Below, one piece after another: positions 11,049-20,674 of a stretch of 64,000 nt of DNA. Source of the stretch: Diadophis punctatus similis (Eukaryota; Chordata; Lepidosauria; Squamata; Dipsadidae); NCBI GenBank assembly GCA_023053685.1, contig JALIGW010000029.1:1773001-1837000 (forward strand), read 5' to 3'. Under the pieces are notes generated by a model. It saw nothing but the letters and a program-made list of their open reading frames with translations, made no database searches and was not told where the DNA came from. The first letter of the stretch is position 1; the number at the start of each line of letters is the position of its first letter. The translations under genes were made by a program, and so were the position numbers.

Positions 11049-11656
11049 CGCTACACATTCCCAGCCCATCATCCAAATGTGGACTGTTCCAAGACAGGAT
11101 CTGAGGAATTCAAGGTGAAAAAGATGGTAATATAACAGTATAACAACAGTGTCACTAAACCTCCTAATGCTAGCCTAAATAAACTATAAAGGCAACAAGG
11201 AGGAAGCAATAGGGAAGCAACCTCTCCCCCAGCCCTGCGCACACACAGAAGTATAATCTGCCAGAATTTTCCAATAAAGCTAACTCATAACGCTCTATCC
11301 CATTTTATGCTGCTCAGTTTATTACACTGTTTATTACATTCCTTCTTCAAACAAGGATTTACAGGAGCACCACACTGTGGTTTAGTTGGGACATGCATCC
11401 GATTTATCCAGTTGATCTGTTATGGAAAGTTACCAGCCCAGACTTGCTAGTAAAAAAAAACAAAATTCAATTTTTCTCTATATTCTGAATCTTAAAAATG
11501 AAAAAGCATTGAGATCAAAAATTACACAGACCTATCTCTCAAAGATGAATAAGGGATAGTCTTAATGTTTTATTTTTCTAAATAACTCAAGGCAGCAAAC
11601 ATAACTAATAACTCCACAGTATCCTGGTTTCTAGCTTGGTGCCTTAACCACTAGAG
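11049..11656. other. Intergenic; SINE remnant at the right end
   Basis: Nothing recognised to 11560. From 11565 to 11656 there is a minus-strand SINE head-side remnant ('ggtttctagcttggtgccttaaccactagag'). Confidence 0.4.
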
Positions 11657-11839
11657 TCTAGTGGTTCCCAAAGTGGGCGGTACCGCCCCCCAGGGGGCGG
11701 TGGGAACCCTTAGGGGGGCGGTGAGAGGCAAGGGTGGTGACGGGGGCGGTGAGAGGGGCCAGGGGGGCGGTAGGTGGTAGGTGGTTTGCCATGCTTTTGC
11801 ACTTGAAGCTCCCTCGCGTTCCTCGCTCTTGTGTGCAGG

Positions 11840-11890
11840 GCAGCCCATTCTGAAAGAAAACACGAGATGTTTTCTTTCAGAATGGGCTGC
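11840..11890. repeat. Perfect 23-bp inverted repeat with 5-nt loop
   Basis: gcagcccattctgaaagaa... (11840-11862) returns as its exact reverse complement at 11868-11890 around the loop CGAGA. Weaker pairing extends outwards to about 11805-11925. Confidence 0.85.
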
Positions 11891-12062
11891 ACTGCATCCA
11901 AGAGCGTGGAATGCAACGGAGTTAAGTGCTAGGTACTGAGCGCGGCACAGTGATGAGGGAAGCCGACCACTCCTGAAGCTGCTCGGGCGAGTGCTTGTAG
12001 ACCCGCGGGAAGGCCCTGTCGCGGAACCTGCGCATGCATGGACTTTCCCATCCGGCGTCCCC

Positions 12063-12075
12063 ATCACCTAGCAAC
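12063..12075. promoter_or_regulatory. X-box-like RFX site upstream of the captured RSPH14 ATG
   Basis: ATCACC-T-AGCAAC: right half-site perfect, left half with one mismatch at position 1, 1-nt spacer. It sits 34 bp before the ATG, where cilia genes usually keep their X-box, suggesting the promoter was captured with the exon. Confidence 0.5.
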
Positions 12076-12108
12076 CCGGCGCGCGCTATTCAGCGGGCTC
12101 CCTCTGGC

Positions 12109-12307
12109 ATGGCGTACTCAGGGATCTCAGCCTAGCTGCCCCCCGACATCGACCCCACCAAGGTGCCTGTGGCCTTTGGCCGCCAAAGCCTCCCCAAGCT
12201 CAATGAAGAGCTGCAGCACCCCGAGCTGCTGACGCAGCAGCCAGCCTTGATGGCGCTCTGCGACCTGGTGCACGACCAAGAGAACGCTTACCAAGCCATC
12301 AGCCTGG
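12109..12307 (+). pseudogene. RSPH14: Captured first coding exon of RSPH14-like gene (radial spoke head protein, armadillo family)
   Basis: The ATG at 12109 starts MAYSGISA, then a TAG at 12133-12135, then 57 open codons including IDPTKVPVAFGRQSLPKLNE, LQHPELLT and [20 protein letters not shown]. The last codon is split at a donor CTGG|GTGAGC. From memory of the family, human RSPH14 starts MAHPRIS...LPPNIDPTKAPIAFG..ALPKLNEELQSPELLT..RALMALCDLMHD, so the match is collinear from the first residue. The intact donor and upstream sequence mean DNA-level capture, not retroposition. The next RSPH14 exon is absent, and purine repeat follows. The in-frame stop indicates a non-functional copy. RSPH14 is an axonemal radial-spoke protein. 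Confidence 0.82.
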
Positions 12308-12339
12308 GTGAGCGGTGGCGGCAGCCTGGCCATGGCTGG

Positions 12340-12722
12340 CGGGAGGGAAGGGAAGGGAGGGAAGAAGGAAAGAAAAAGGAAAGAAAGAAAGAGAGGGAGG
12401 AAGGAAGGAAGGAAGGAAGACAGAAAGAAAGAGACAGAACGATGGTAGGAAGGAAGGAAGCAAGATAGACAGAAAAAGAAAGGAGGGAGGGAAGAAGGAA
12501 AGAAAGAAAAAGAAAAAAAGAAATGGTAGGTAGGAAGGAAGACAGACAGACAGAAAAAGAAAGGAGGGAGGAAAGAAGGAAAGAAGGAGGGAGGGAGAAA
12601 GACAGTAAGAAAGATGGTAGGAAGGAAGGAAGACAGACAGAAAAAGGAAGGGAAGGGAAGGGAGGGAAGAAGGAAAGAAAAAGGAAAGAAAGAAAGAAAG
12701 GGAGGGAGGGAGGGAGGAAGAC

Positions 12723-12778
<56 letters not shown>

Positions 12779-13378
12779 GGTAGGAAGGAAGGAAGATAGA
12801 CAGAAAAAGAAAGGAGGGAGGGAAGAAGGAAAGAAAAAGGAAAGGAAGAAAAAGAAAGGAAGGAAGGAAGATGGTAGGTAGGAAGGAAGGAAGACAGACA
12901 GAAAAAGAAAGGGAGGGAAGAAGGAAAGAAAAAGGAAAGAAAAAGAAAGGAAGAAAGAGGGAGGGAGGAAGACAGAAAGGAAGAAAGATGGTAGGGAGGA
13001 AGGAAGACAGACAAAAAGAAAGGGAAATAAGGGAAGGGAGGGAAGAAGGAAAGAAAAAGAAAGGAAGAGGGAGGGAGGGAGGAAGACAGAAAGAAAGAAA
13101 GATGGTAGGAAGGAAGGAAGACACAGAAAAAGAAGGGAAGGGAGGGAAGAAGGAAAGAAAAAGGAAAGAAAGAGGGAGGGAGGGAGGAAGAAAGAAAGAT
13201 GGTAGGAAGGAAGGAAGACAGAAAGAAAGAAAAAGATGGTAGGTAGGAAGGAAGACAGACAAAGAAAGAAAAGAAAGAAAGAAAAAGAAAGATGGTAGGA
13301 AGAAAGACAGAAAGAGAAAGAAAGAAAGAAAGAAAGAAGGGGGAAGGTAGAGAAGAAAGAAAGAACGAAAGAAAGACT
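12340..13378. repeat. About 1 kb purine-rich (GAAG/GAAA/GGGA)n tract
   Basis: Nearly pure A/G on the plus strand. Its higher-order units often begin 'gatggtaggaaggaagga', followed by gacagacag and gggagg. The 300-435-codon minus-strand Ser/Phe/Leu/Pro frames are artefacts of this tract. Confidence 0.95.
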
Positions 13379-13568
13379 TATGACCACAATTGAGCCTAAC
13401 ATTTTGGTTGCTAAGCAAGAGCGTTGTTAAGTGAGTTTCACCACACTTTACAAGTTGGCCACGCCACCCGATCACCTGACCACTAAGCCACGCCCACCTG
13501 AGGGGGGCAGTGAGGATGAGTTTGTAGCACCAAGGGGGCGGTGGACTGAAAAAGTTTGGGAACCACTG

Positions 13569-14161
13569 CACTAGACCAAACTCTAATGTTATCACTGTTC
13601 ATGTTACTGATTTGCATATTGTGCTAAACTCTAACACAGTTCGGCATTGACTTAGAGAGTTGTGGACTCAGCCATTCTTGTTTGTAAATAATAGTTTTTG
13701 ACTTGGTATTCAGTGTGATCCTGTTCTTGAAGGGTGCCCAACTGCTGTCATAGCTACCATGGTCAATATTTTTCAGTTTAGAAGAATACCTTGATGGAGC
13801 AAACGCAGCACAGTAGCTCTAACTACACTAGGAACTGTTGCTTTGTCTCCACTTGCTGACCTAGCAGTCAAAAGCCCGTCTACAGGGAGGGTTGATATGG
13901 AACCATCTTCTATGCAATAAGACCATTGGCTAATCTAGCTTAACACTGACAGTTCTTCATGGTTTCACAAAGGAGTCCTTCTGAGGCCCACCTCAGCTAC
14001 AGATGAACAGCCAATCATATATAGCTCTTTCCCCAAGGGAAAAATTCTGATCACTCATTGTAAAGAAGTATCAATGTTTTAATAAAGGCTATCTCTGTAA
14101 AGCATTTATTTATTTATAATTTATTTGCCATCTTATCTCGCCATAGGGCTACTCAATAGTA
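13569..14161. other. Intergenic, nothing recognised except a short LINE/SINE tail
   Basis: 'atttatttatttataatttatttgccatcttatct' at 14105-14140 looks like the 3' end of the GCCAGTTTGG SINE family. The rest is unrecognised. Confidence 0.4.
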
Positions 14162-14244
14162 CCCCGTTTTCCCCAAAATAAGACATCTCCTGATAATAAG
14201 CCCAATCGGGCTTTTGAGTGCATGGCAATAAGGCCAAGCGCTTA

Positions 14245-15570
14245 GCGTATTTTTCGGAGTATAAGACACACCTTTTTACCCGAAAAAAGAGGGTCAAAAA
14301 CTGGGTGCGTCTTATACTCCGAATGTTGCATCAGACATGGAGGGGGGAGGGAGTTGGTGCGATGGTGGCAATGGCAGCAATTGCACCAACGGCGGCAATG
14401 GCGGGCAACAGACAGCTGATTGGCGGTATTCCGTTGCTGGCCGCCACCGCTACCCAAAGCGAGCCACCACCACCGCCGCTACTGCCCAAAATCCCCCTGC
14501 TGCCGTTGCTGTCTGAAGCCTGCCGCCTGAATAGCCGCTGCTGCCCTTGCTGGCCACCGCCACTGCCCAAAGCGAGCCGCCACCACCGCCGCCGCCCAAC
14601 CCCCACGCCGCCTCTGAAGCCTACCGCCGTTACTGGCCGCCGCTGCCCAAAGCGAGCCTCCGCCGCCCAAAGCGAGCCTCCGCCACCCAAAGCGAGCTGC
14701 CACCACCACCGCCACCCAAACTCCACCGCCGCCGTTGCTGCCTGAAGCCTGCCACCGGTGCTGGCTGCCGCCGCTGCCGAAAGCAAGTCGCCGCTGCCTG
14801 AAGCGAGCCGCAGCCGCCTGAAACCCCCCCCCCCCCGCTGCCGTTGCTGCCTGAAGCCTGCCGCCATTGCTGGCCGCCACCGCAAGTGAGTCGCCGCTGC
14901 CTGAAGCAAGCCGCCGCCTGAAACCCCCCCGCCGTTGTTGCTGCCTGAAGCCTGCTTCCGAGGCACCTGAGGAGCCTCCGCCACTGTTGCTGCCCGAAGC
15001 GAGCCACTGACAGGTTAGAACTTTTTTAAATGGTTTTTTACAAAGGTTGCCAAGTGGAGGAGGAATTCTGGGAGTTGAAGTCCACAAGTTTGAAGACCCT
15101 TGCAAAAGTCTTAAAAAGTCTTGCAAAGTCTTAAAGCTTAAAGAAGCTTTAAGAAGCTTTAAGACTTGTGGACTTCAACTCCATTCCTGAGCTAGCATGA
15201 CTGGAGGAGGAATTCTGGGAGTTGAAGTCCACAAGTCTTAAAGCTGTCAAGTTTGAAGTTTAGGGCGGGTGTGTGTGCGTATGAATGTATGAACATGGTT
15301 TCAGCTAAAGTGCTCTGCATTGTTATAAAGGAAACATTGTTCTTTCTTGCAGAAAAATGTCAAAGCCAAAAAGTGTAAAAAGTGTACATGGTTGTAAAAA
15401 GTGGTTGTAAAAAGTATACATGGTTGTAAAAAGTATTCTGCTACACTGGTATTTTATTAAATAATATATTACTACACCATTTGGTTCAGAATACTTTTCC
15501 CCTTGTTTTCCTCCTCTAAAATCTAGGTGCGTCCTATACTCCAGTGCGTCCTATACTCCGAAAAATACGG
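14245..15570. mobile_element. Inner Tc1/mariner-type MITE with a GC-rich minisatellite core
   Basis: GCGTATTTTTCGGAGTATAAGAC ... CTCCGAAAAATACGG with a TA duplication (14243-14244, 15571-15572). The core 14340-15010 is a GC-rich array of variants of 'ccgctgcctgaagcgagccgcc'. A foldback MITE relative lies at 15058-15260. The Ala/Gly-rich frames here are by-products. Confidence 0.85.
14340..15010. repeat. GC-rich minisatellite
   Basis: Imperfect short repeats of CCGCCGCTGCC, CAAAGCGAGCC and CTGAAGCCTGCCG in varying order; a striking GC island in AT-rich DNA but inside a transposon. Confidence 0.8.
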
Positions 15571-15624
15571 TATTTCAGGGTTCAAAAAATATAAGACAGG
15601 GTCTTATTTTTAGGGAAACATGGG

Positions 15625-16214
15625 TATTATTGAGTATTATTGGCTCAAGAGCTACTTCAAGAGGACCAAGTGTAGCTTTCTGGAGGGAAGATAGGAACTT
15701 GTCCCTAAAACATTGGGTACTTCCCACAAGTCTAGTAGATTGCAAAAGACCAGCTGCTGTGGGGGAGGCCTATGCAATATCCTTATAGAATCTACCAAAA
15801 AAAAAATCAACTCTTGCAGTCTTACTTCAGCTTTTTATGAGCCGGGGCTACAGATCAAGGCAGGCTTTGTTCTCCAGAATGCAGAAAGTCAGCTAACTGG
15901 TCATTAATATACTGTGGTGTCTATGTTCAGGTCACTTGTGAAGGAACATGTCACATTTTTGCCAGTGTGCTTTCCAAGCAGATACAGGAGGGGAAAAAAT
16001 TGTGTTTATTTTCATCTCATTCTGAATAGAAGGGATTCAACATGATGAGACAAAGAGGAACAAAGGGAAGGGATGAAACTTAGGAAGGTGGTTGCATCAC
16101 TCAATATAGACCCAAGTCTGAGTAACAAAACGATCAATGTCTGTCTCATAATTCAGTTGCAATGCTTTAAAAAAAAGTCCCTTGCAAGCAAGAAGAATCA
16201 AAGTCTCAGCAGTT
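15625..16214. other. Intergenic, nothing recognised
   Basis: Unique-looking sequence with no gene or named repeat. Confidence 0.4.
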
Positions 16215-16399
16215 TAACAGTCATAGAATTATAAAATATAAAAGATGAAAAGCAATTTGGGGATCATCTGGTCAAATCCCTTGAGATTTAGAGATCCCTT
16301 TGAGATGTATCGTTGCAGCATGCCCAACATAGACATCCACCTGCACCAAAGAAAAAATCCACTCTCTGGAAACAATCTACAATATTGCATTCTCGAATA

Positions 16400-16697
16400 C
16401 AAGTAGTCCTTGACTTATCACCATAATTGAGCCTGGAATTATGGTCATAAATTGTGCCAGACTACACATGACTAACCCAATTTTACAATCATTTTACAAA
16501 GAAAACACAATGATCCCCCCCCCCTTTTTTTGGCCAGAAACTGGAACTGAATGCCAGTTTCTGGTAAGAAACAAACTGAGGTCATGTGGGATGGTATCAG
16601 AACTTTGAATCTGGGTCGTTAGTAGCCTTGTAGTCTAGTAGTCTATCATAACTTTGAATGGTCACTAAGAGACTGATCACAAGTCAAGGACTACCTG
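16400..16697. mobile_element. Tc1/mariner-type MITE (CAGGTAGTCC family)
   Basis: CAAGTAGTCCTTGACTTATCACC ... GTCAAGGACTACCTG between TA dinucleotides (16398-16399, 16698-16699). Confidence 0.85.
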
Positions 16698-17384
16698 TAA
16701 CTCTTATAATTAGGAAATTCTGATCTCTGATCAAAATCTGCTTCCTTGTGATTTAACTCATTGTTGTTTGTCTTTGGGCTACAAGTTTACCTTCTTTCTA
16801 CATGATGGTCCTTCGTCCTACTTGAAGACAGCCATCATGTCTTCCTGCTCTCTTTTCTAGGCTAAATGTACTTCTGCCTCCAACTGTTCCTCATAAATGT
16901 TTTTTTTCAGGCTTTGCTTGGTCACTCTCCACTGGTCATGTTATTTTTTTAAATCTCCTAAAACGCATTGGATAGAATTGAACACGGTATTCTAGGCATG
17001 ATCCAATCAGTGCCCAGAATCAATTGTTTCTTCTGATCCTGACTATACTTAGTCCAGGACTTAGTCCCGACTATGGCTTAGTCCAGTCCACATTTTTTCA
17101 GCTTCTATAATAGAATCTCACGAAAGATTGTCAGACTTTTGCCAAAGTCAAATTATACCATGTCCACCACATTCCCATGATGAGCTAAATTGACAATTGT
17201 AACAAAAAACAAAAAAGAGATTATTAGGTGGATTTGATATGATCTTGAAACCGCATGCTGGCTCCTGCCAAGCAATAAATTTTCTTTTCCAAAAACCCTC
17301 ATAAACCAATTGCTGAATAATCTGTTCCAGAGTATTGCCCGGTATCAGTTTCAAGTTGATTGGTCTATAATTACCTTTTTTGTT

Positions 17385-17905
17385 TTTGTTTTGGTGCCTT
17401 TGAGTCAGTTCCTGGTGACTGCCTGAACTTGTCCCTGCAGTTATCTTGGTAAGATTTTTAAAGTGGTTTTCCCTTGCCTCTTTCCTATGGCTAAGAGAAT
17501 GACTGGCCCAGAGGTGGGTTTCAGCAGGTTCTGACCAGTTCTGAAGAACCGGTAGCGGAAATTTTGAGTAGTTCGGAGAACCGGTAAATACCACCTCTGA
17601 CTGGCCCCGCCCCATCTATTCTCTGCCTCCCGAGTCCCAGCTGATAGGGAGGAAATGGGGATTTTGCAGTAACCTTCCCCTGGAGAGGGGAGGGAATGGA
17701 GATTTTACATTATCCTTCCTCTGCCACGCCCACCAAGCCATGCCACGCCCACCAAGCGACACCCACAGAACCAGTAGTAAAAAAAAAAGTTGAAACCCAT
17801 CACTGGACAGGCCCCAAATTAACCATCTGGCATTGTGCCTAAGGCGGGACTAGAACTCATGGTCTCTTGCTTTCTGGGCCAATACTCTTTAAGCACTACA
17901 CTTTT
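17385..17905 (-). repeat. tRNA-headed SINE, split by a hAT MITE
   Basis: Left part 'ggtgcctttgagtcagttcctggtgactgcc' (17392-17508), right part 'ttgtgcctaaggcgggactagaactcatggtctc' (17806-17905), minus orientation. The two halves join across the 8-bp duplication of the inserted MITE. Confidence 0.75.
17509..17805. mobile_element. hAT-like MITE (CAGAGGTGGG family), second copy
   Basis: CAGAGGTGGGTTTCAGCAGG ... TTGAAACCCATCACTG with duplication GACTGGCC (17501-17508) / GACAGGCC (17806-17813). Closely similar to the 2219 copy. Confidence 0.87.
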
Positions 17906-18075
17906 TTCCGTTAAGCTCCAAACAACAGTTGCCTTTCTCCATTCCTTTAACATTATGCCCATCTCCCACAATTTTAAAAAAATCACAGAAAAGGGCTCCA
18001 GGATCTCAGCCGTAACCTTCAAAACACTCAGGTATAATTGGCGTGAAGGTCCTGAAGGCTTAAACTTACTCATAC

Positions 18076-18952
18076 TATAGTAACCAGGAGATGCTCCCTA
18101 GTTTTGTTGGCTGTTGTTTTTTTATTGTTGTTCTTTATATCTCTTCTGTTTACATCCAGTTAATCAGAAAATCCAAGATGGTGCCGACGAAGGTTGCCTC
18201 GGTGAAATGCTCTCAAATGGTTTCTTTCTAATCATAGAAGATAAAATGAAGTTGAAACTAAAAAGCACCTCCATCTCCCTGCCACCTGATACCATCCTAT
18301 CATATTCCCCAAAGGTCCAGCCCTTTTTTTCCCTTCTCTCACTAATAATGTAATGCAACTTTAAGTTGGTTTTGAACTTAATTTCTTTTTGTTTTAAGGT
18401 TTCTTTCTACAAACATTTGCTACAAACAAAATGGCATATTTGCTTGGTGGGTTCAGCCATTTTTCATCTCTCTTATCCATTCCTCGTTTATTTTTATTTA
18501 TATGCCACCTTTATTGTTTTTTAAAAATAAGGCAGCAAACATATCTAATACTCTTAGCTCAGTTGAGAAGCCCCCTATGCATCCAACTGTGCCTAAGTTA
18601 CTATTTTTCTAAATTTCACATTATGAGATTGTACTTCCAGATCTTATGTTCTTTTCTGTGGTCTCTTCGAACCCAAGATGATGTGGTCATTTCCTTTCAA
18701 GGTTTCCAAACTAGCCCTTCCCTACTGGATAGGATCAGATCTAGAAGAGTTGATCGTATTGTCTCTACTTCAATCTTCCAGAAAATGAAGCAGTGAAAAG
18801 TAATGTTGGAAACCTTGCAGTCTTAGATGAACTGATTTTCTAACCAATGTGAGATCTCTCATTATTACTATGTAAGCTCTTCCATGAAAGGCCTGCAATC
18901 TGTCTCAGAGCAGCATTAGCTAGATCTTCTGCCTGTTTTAGTATTCTAGGGC
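18076..18952. other. Intergenic, mostly unrecognised
   Basis: A SINE/LINE tail scrap at about 18490-18560 ('tttatttatatgccacctttattg'). No gene detected; frames here have no family match that I know. Confidence 0.4.
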
Positions 18953-19186
18953 AGGGGTCTCCAACCCCCATGCCATGGCCACTAGGCGGTGGCCTATTTG
19001 GAACCAGGCCGCACGACGGTGGACCAGTTGCGCACACCAGCTCGACTTGCACAAGTGATAGGCCAGGGTGCACTCCAACTTATGCAATTCAAGCTGCGCG
19101 CACGTGCCAGCCCACCGCTTATGCGACCCAATTCCCTTCTCCCCCCTCCACCGGCCATGCTGCCAAGCCGCAAAGGTTGGGAATTG
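18953..19186. mobile_element. hAT-like element, CAGGGGTCTCCAACCCCC end
   Basis: Starts CAGGGGTCTCCAACC and ends AAGGTTGGGAATTG, a decayed inverted terminus, with a GC-rich 'aggcggtggcctatttggaaccaggccgc' interior typical of Charlie-like MITEs. Confidence 0.6.
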
Positions 19187-19492
19187 TTATTCTAGATTGC
19201 ACAGCAATACCATTGTTGGTTTTGCTCCTCTGTTTCCTAACCCAAATGCTCTCAACTGAAGCCTTACATTAAATTCTTGGATCTCCATTCTCTACATCTA
19301 GGTGGACTTTTCATATAAAGCTATTTCTTTCCTTTTGTCTGGCTTACCCTTCAGTATAAATTATATCCATGAATCCTTGCATTCCACTCTGGTTTTAGCA
19401 AAGCCTAAGATGCTGCAAATACAAGTTTTATAAACAAGTGTTTAAAATTGTCAATTTTGCTGCCATATCCTCCATTTAGTTCCCTATAATGC

Positions 19493-19645
19493 AGTGGTTC
19501 CCAACCTTTTTTTGGCCATGCCTCACCTAAACATCTCTAAAATCCTGATGCCACACACCCCATATAATTCTTACTAGTGACATATAATTCTTACTATTCA
19601 AAAAGTGAACTACTCACGTGGAGGAAGCCTAAAAGGCCATTAACT
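19493..19645. mobile_element. hAT-like fragment, CAGTGGTTCCCAACC end
   Basis: One terminus CAGTGGTTCCCAACCTTTTTTTGGCCATGCC; the other end is lost where the neighbouring SINE begins. Confidence 0.5.
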
Positions 19646-19647
19646 TA

Positions 19648-19880
19648 GCAATAGCAATAGCACTTAGACTTATATAACGCTTCACAGTGCTTTACAGCCC
19701 TCTCTAAGCGGTTTAGATAGTCGGCATATTGCCCCCAACAATCTGGATCCTCATTTTACAGACCTCGGAAGGCTGGAAGGCTGAGTCAACCTTGAGCCAG
19801 TGAGGCTCGAACTGCTGGCCGTCGGCAGTCAGCAGAATTATTCTGCAATACTGCATTCTAACCACTGCGCCACCACAGTT
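19648..19880 (-). repeat. AGCAAT-tail tRNA SINE
   Basis: Tail 'agcaatagcaatagcacttag' at the left, tRNA-like head GGTGGCGCAGTGGTTAGAATG on the minus strand at the right. Confidence 0.8.
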
Positions 19881-20064
19881 GGTGTTCTGATATTAAACAG
19901 ACCTTTTAAAACTTTTACCATGACTTAGAGATGACATTACATGTGTAATCTCTTACATAAGCATCAGAAGAAAAGTAGCAGCATTGTTTCCAAAATCTAA
20001 ATCTAGCTATTCCCACATGTCTGTGAAGAGCACGGCTGGTAGCCAAGGTTTTTTAAACTAAATA

Positions 20065-20276
20065 CAGGCAGCTTTCAGTTAACAATTCCGCATTTAATAA
20101 TTGTTAGCAGTTATAGTGGTGATGGGAAAAAAACTATGACACCAGATCTTCGCAGGGCTGTAAAGCAAAAGAGAGCAGAAATAAAATCATATGCAGTCAT
20201 GGTTCCACTTAATGACCACTTCACTTAATAACCAAATTTCTGGTCTCAGTTGTGGCTGCTAAATGAGGAGTACCTG
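20065..20276. mobile_element. Tc1/mariner-type MITE (CAGGTAGTCC family), decayed
   Basis: TA|CAGGCAGCTTTCAGTTAAC ... AAATGAGGAGTACCTG, with 'aatgaccacttcacttaataacc' inside. The remaining sequence between 19880 and 20660 shows nothing recognisable. Confidence 0.65.
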
Positions 20277-20674
20277 TTGTAATAGTGCTCTCCCTATATA
20301 AACAATCAATTTTATAAAATTATCAAACATCAGCACTAGATAATATAAACCTTTTGTCAGGTACTCCCAGCTATGATTTTCCAACTTCACAAAGTTCATG
20401 GAAAAATAAGAGTTGTAAGTTTTTTAAATGCTGGAATTCAGCTCCCCTTTGTGGCCCTTTTATTTAAGATAATCACTGAGAAATACTATCCACAAACTAA
20501 CTGGAACATGTAAGTTTAATGACATTTGTCTGACAACTAATTTCTTCCCTCTTGCCCTTCTCCCCCAAGTTTTCTACATGCTGGCCTTTTTTTATGGCAC
20601 CAGTATCTTCTCAAAATTCAGATATGGCTACTAGCTCCAAAACATTCACCCAAATCATCTCAGGAAAAAGCAAA

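Larger units (their letters stand above)
11657..13568. mobile_element. hAT-like element carrying a captured RSPH14 promoter/exon fragment
   Basis: Left end TAGTGGTTCCCAAAGTGGGCGGTACCGCCCCC, right end GGGGGCGGTGGACTGAAAAAGTTTGGGAACCACTG, inverted with respect to each other. An 8-bp duplication CACTAGAG (11649-11656) / CACTAGAC (13569-13576) matches 7 of 8. Inside, in order: a long inverted repeat (about 11805-11925), a CpG-rich RSPH14-like 5' fragment (about 12000-12307), about 1 kb of purine repeat, and a scrap of the CAGGTAGTCC MITE (13375-13455). No transposase, so non-autonomous. Confidence 0.8.
14162..15624. mobile_element. Tc1/mariner-type MITE (CCCTGTTTCCCCGAAAATAAGAC family) split by another MITE
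   Basis: Outer termini CCCCGTTTTCCCCAAAATAAGAC and GTCTTATTTTTAGGGAAACATGGG, TA on both sides. The family is also at 29216-29524 and 62535-62669. Removing the inner element (14245-15570) restores 'aagcgctTAtttcagggttc', matching the intact relatives. Confidence 0.85.
16215..18075 (-). mobile_element. Old CR1-type LINE, minus strand, with nested insertions
   Basis: Two reverse-transcriptase-region peptides in the right order: EPFSVIFLKLWEMGIMLKEW (about 17950-18040) and NYRPINLKLIPGNTLEQII (about 17316-17372), a CR1 RT motif (NYRPVSLTS.PGK..E.I). The 3' end at the left begins 'agtcatagaattataaaat'. Interrupted by a MITE (16400-16697) and by a SINE (17385-17905) that itself holds a hAT MITE. 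Confidence 0.7.

Noticed and set aside
12127..13595. Minus-strand frames of 295-435 codons rich in Ser, Phe, Leu and Pro
   Set aside because: They are translations of the purine tract at 12340-13378; a repeat without stops in several frames, not genes.
14331..15126. Gly/Ala/Arg-rich frames up to 217 codons on both strands
   Set aside because: By-products of the GC-rich minisatellite inside a MITE; all frames are open because of composition.
1..20600. SLC4A3, the mammalian downstream neighbour of STK11IP
   Set aside because: No anion-exchanger transmembrane or band-3 cytoplasmic sequence is visible on either strand; any such gene must start beyond the left edge.
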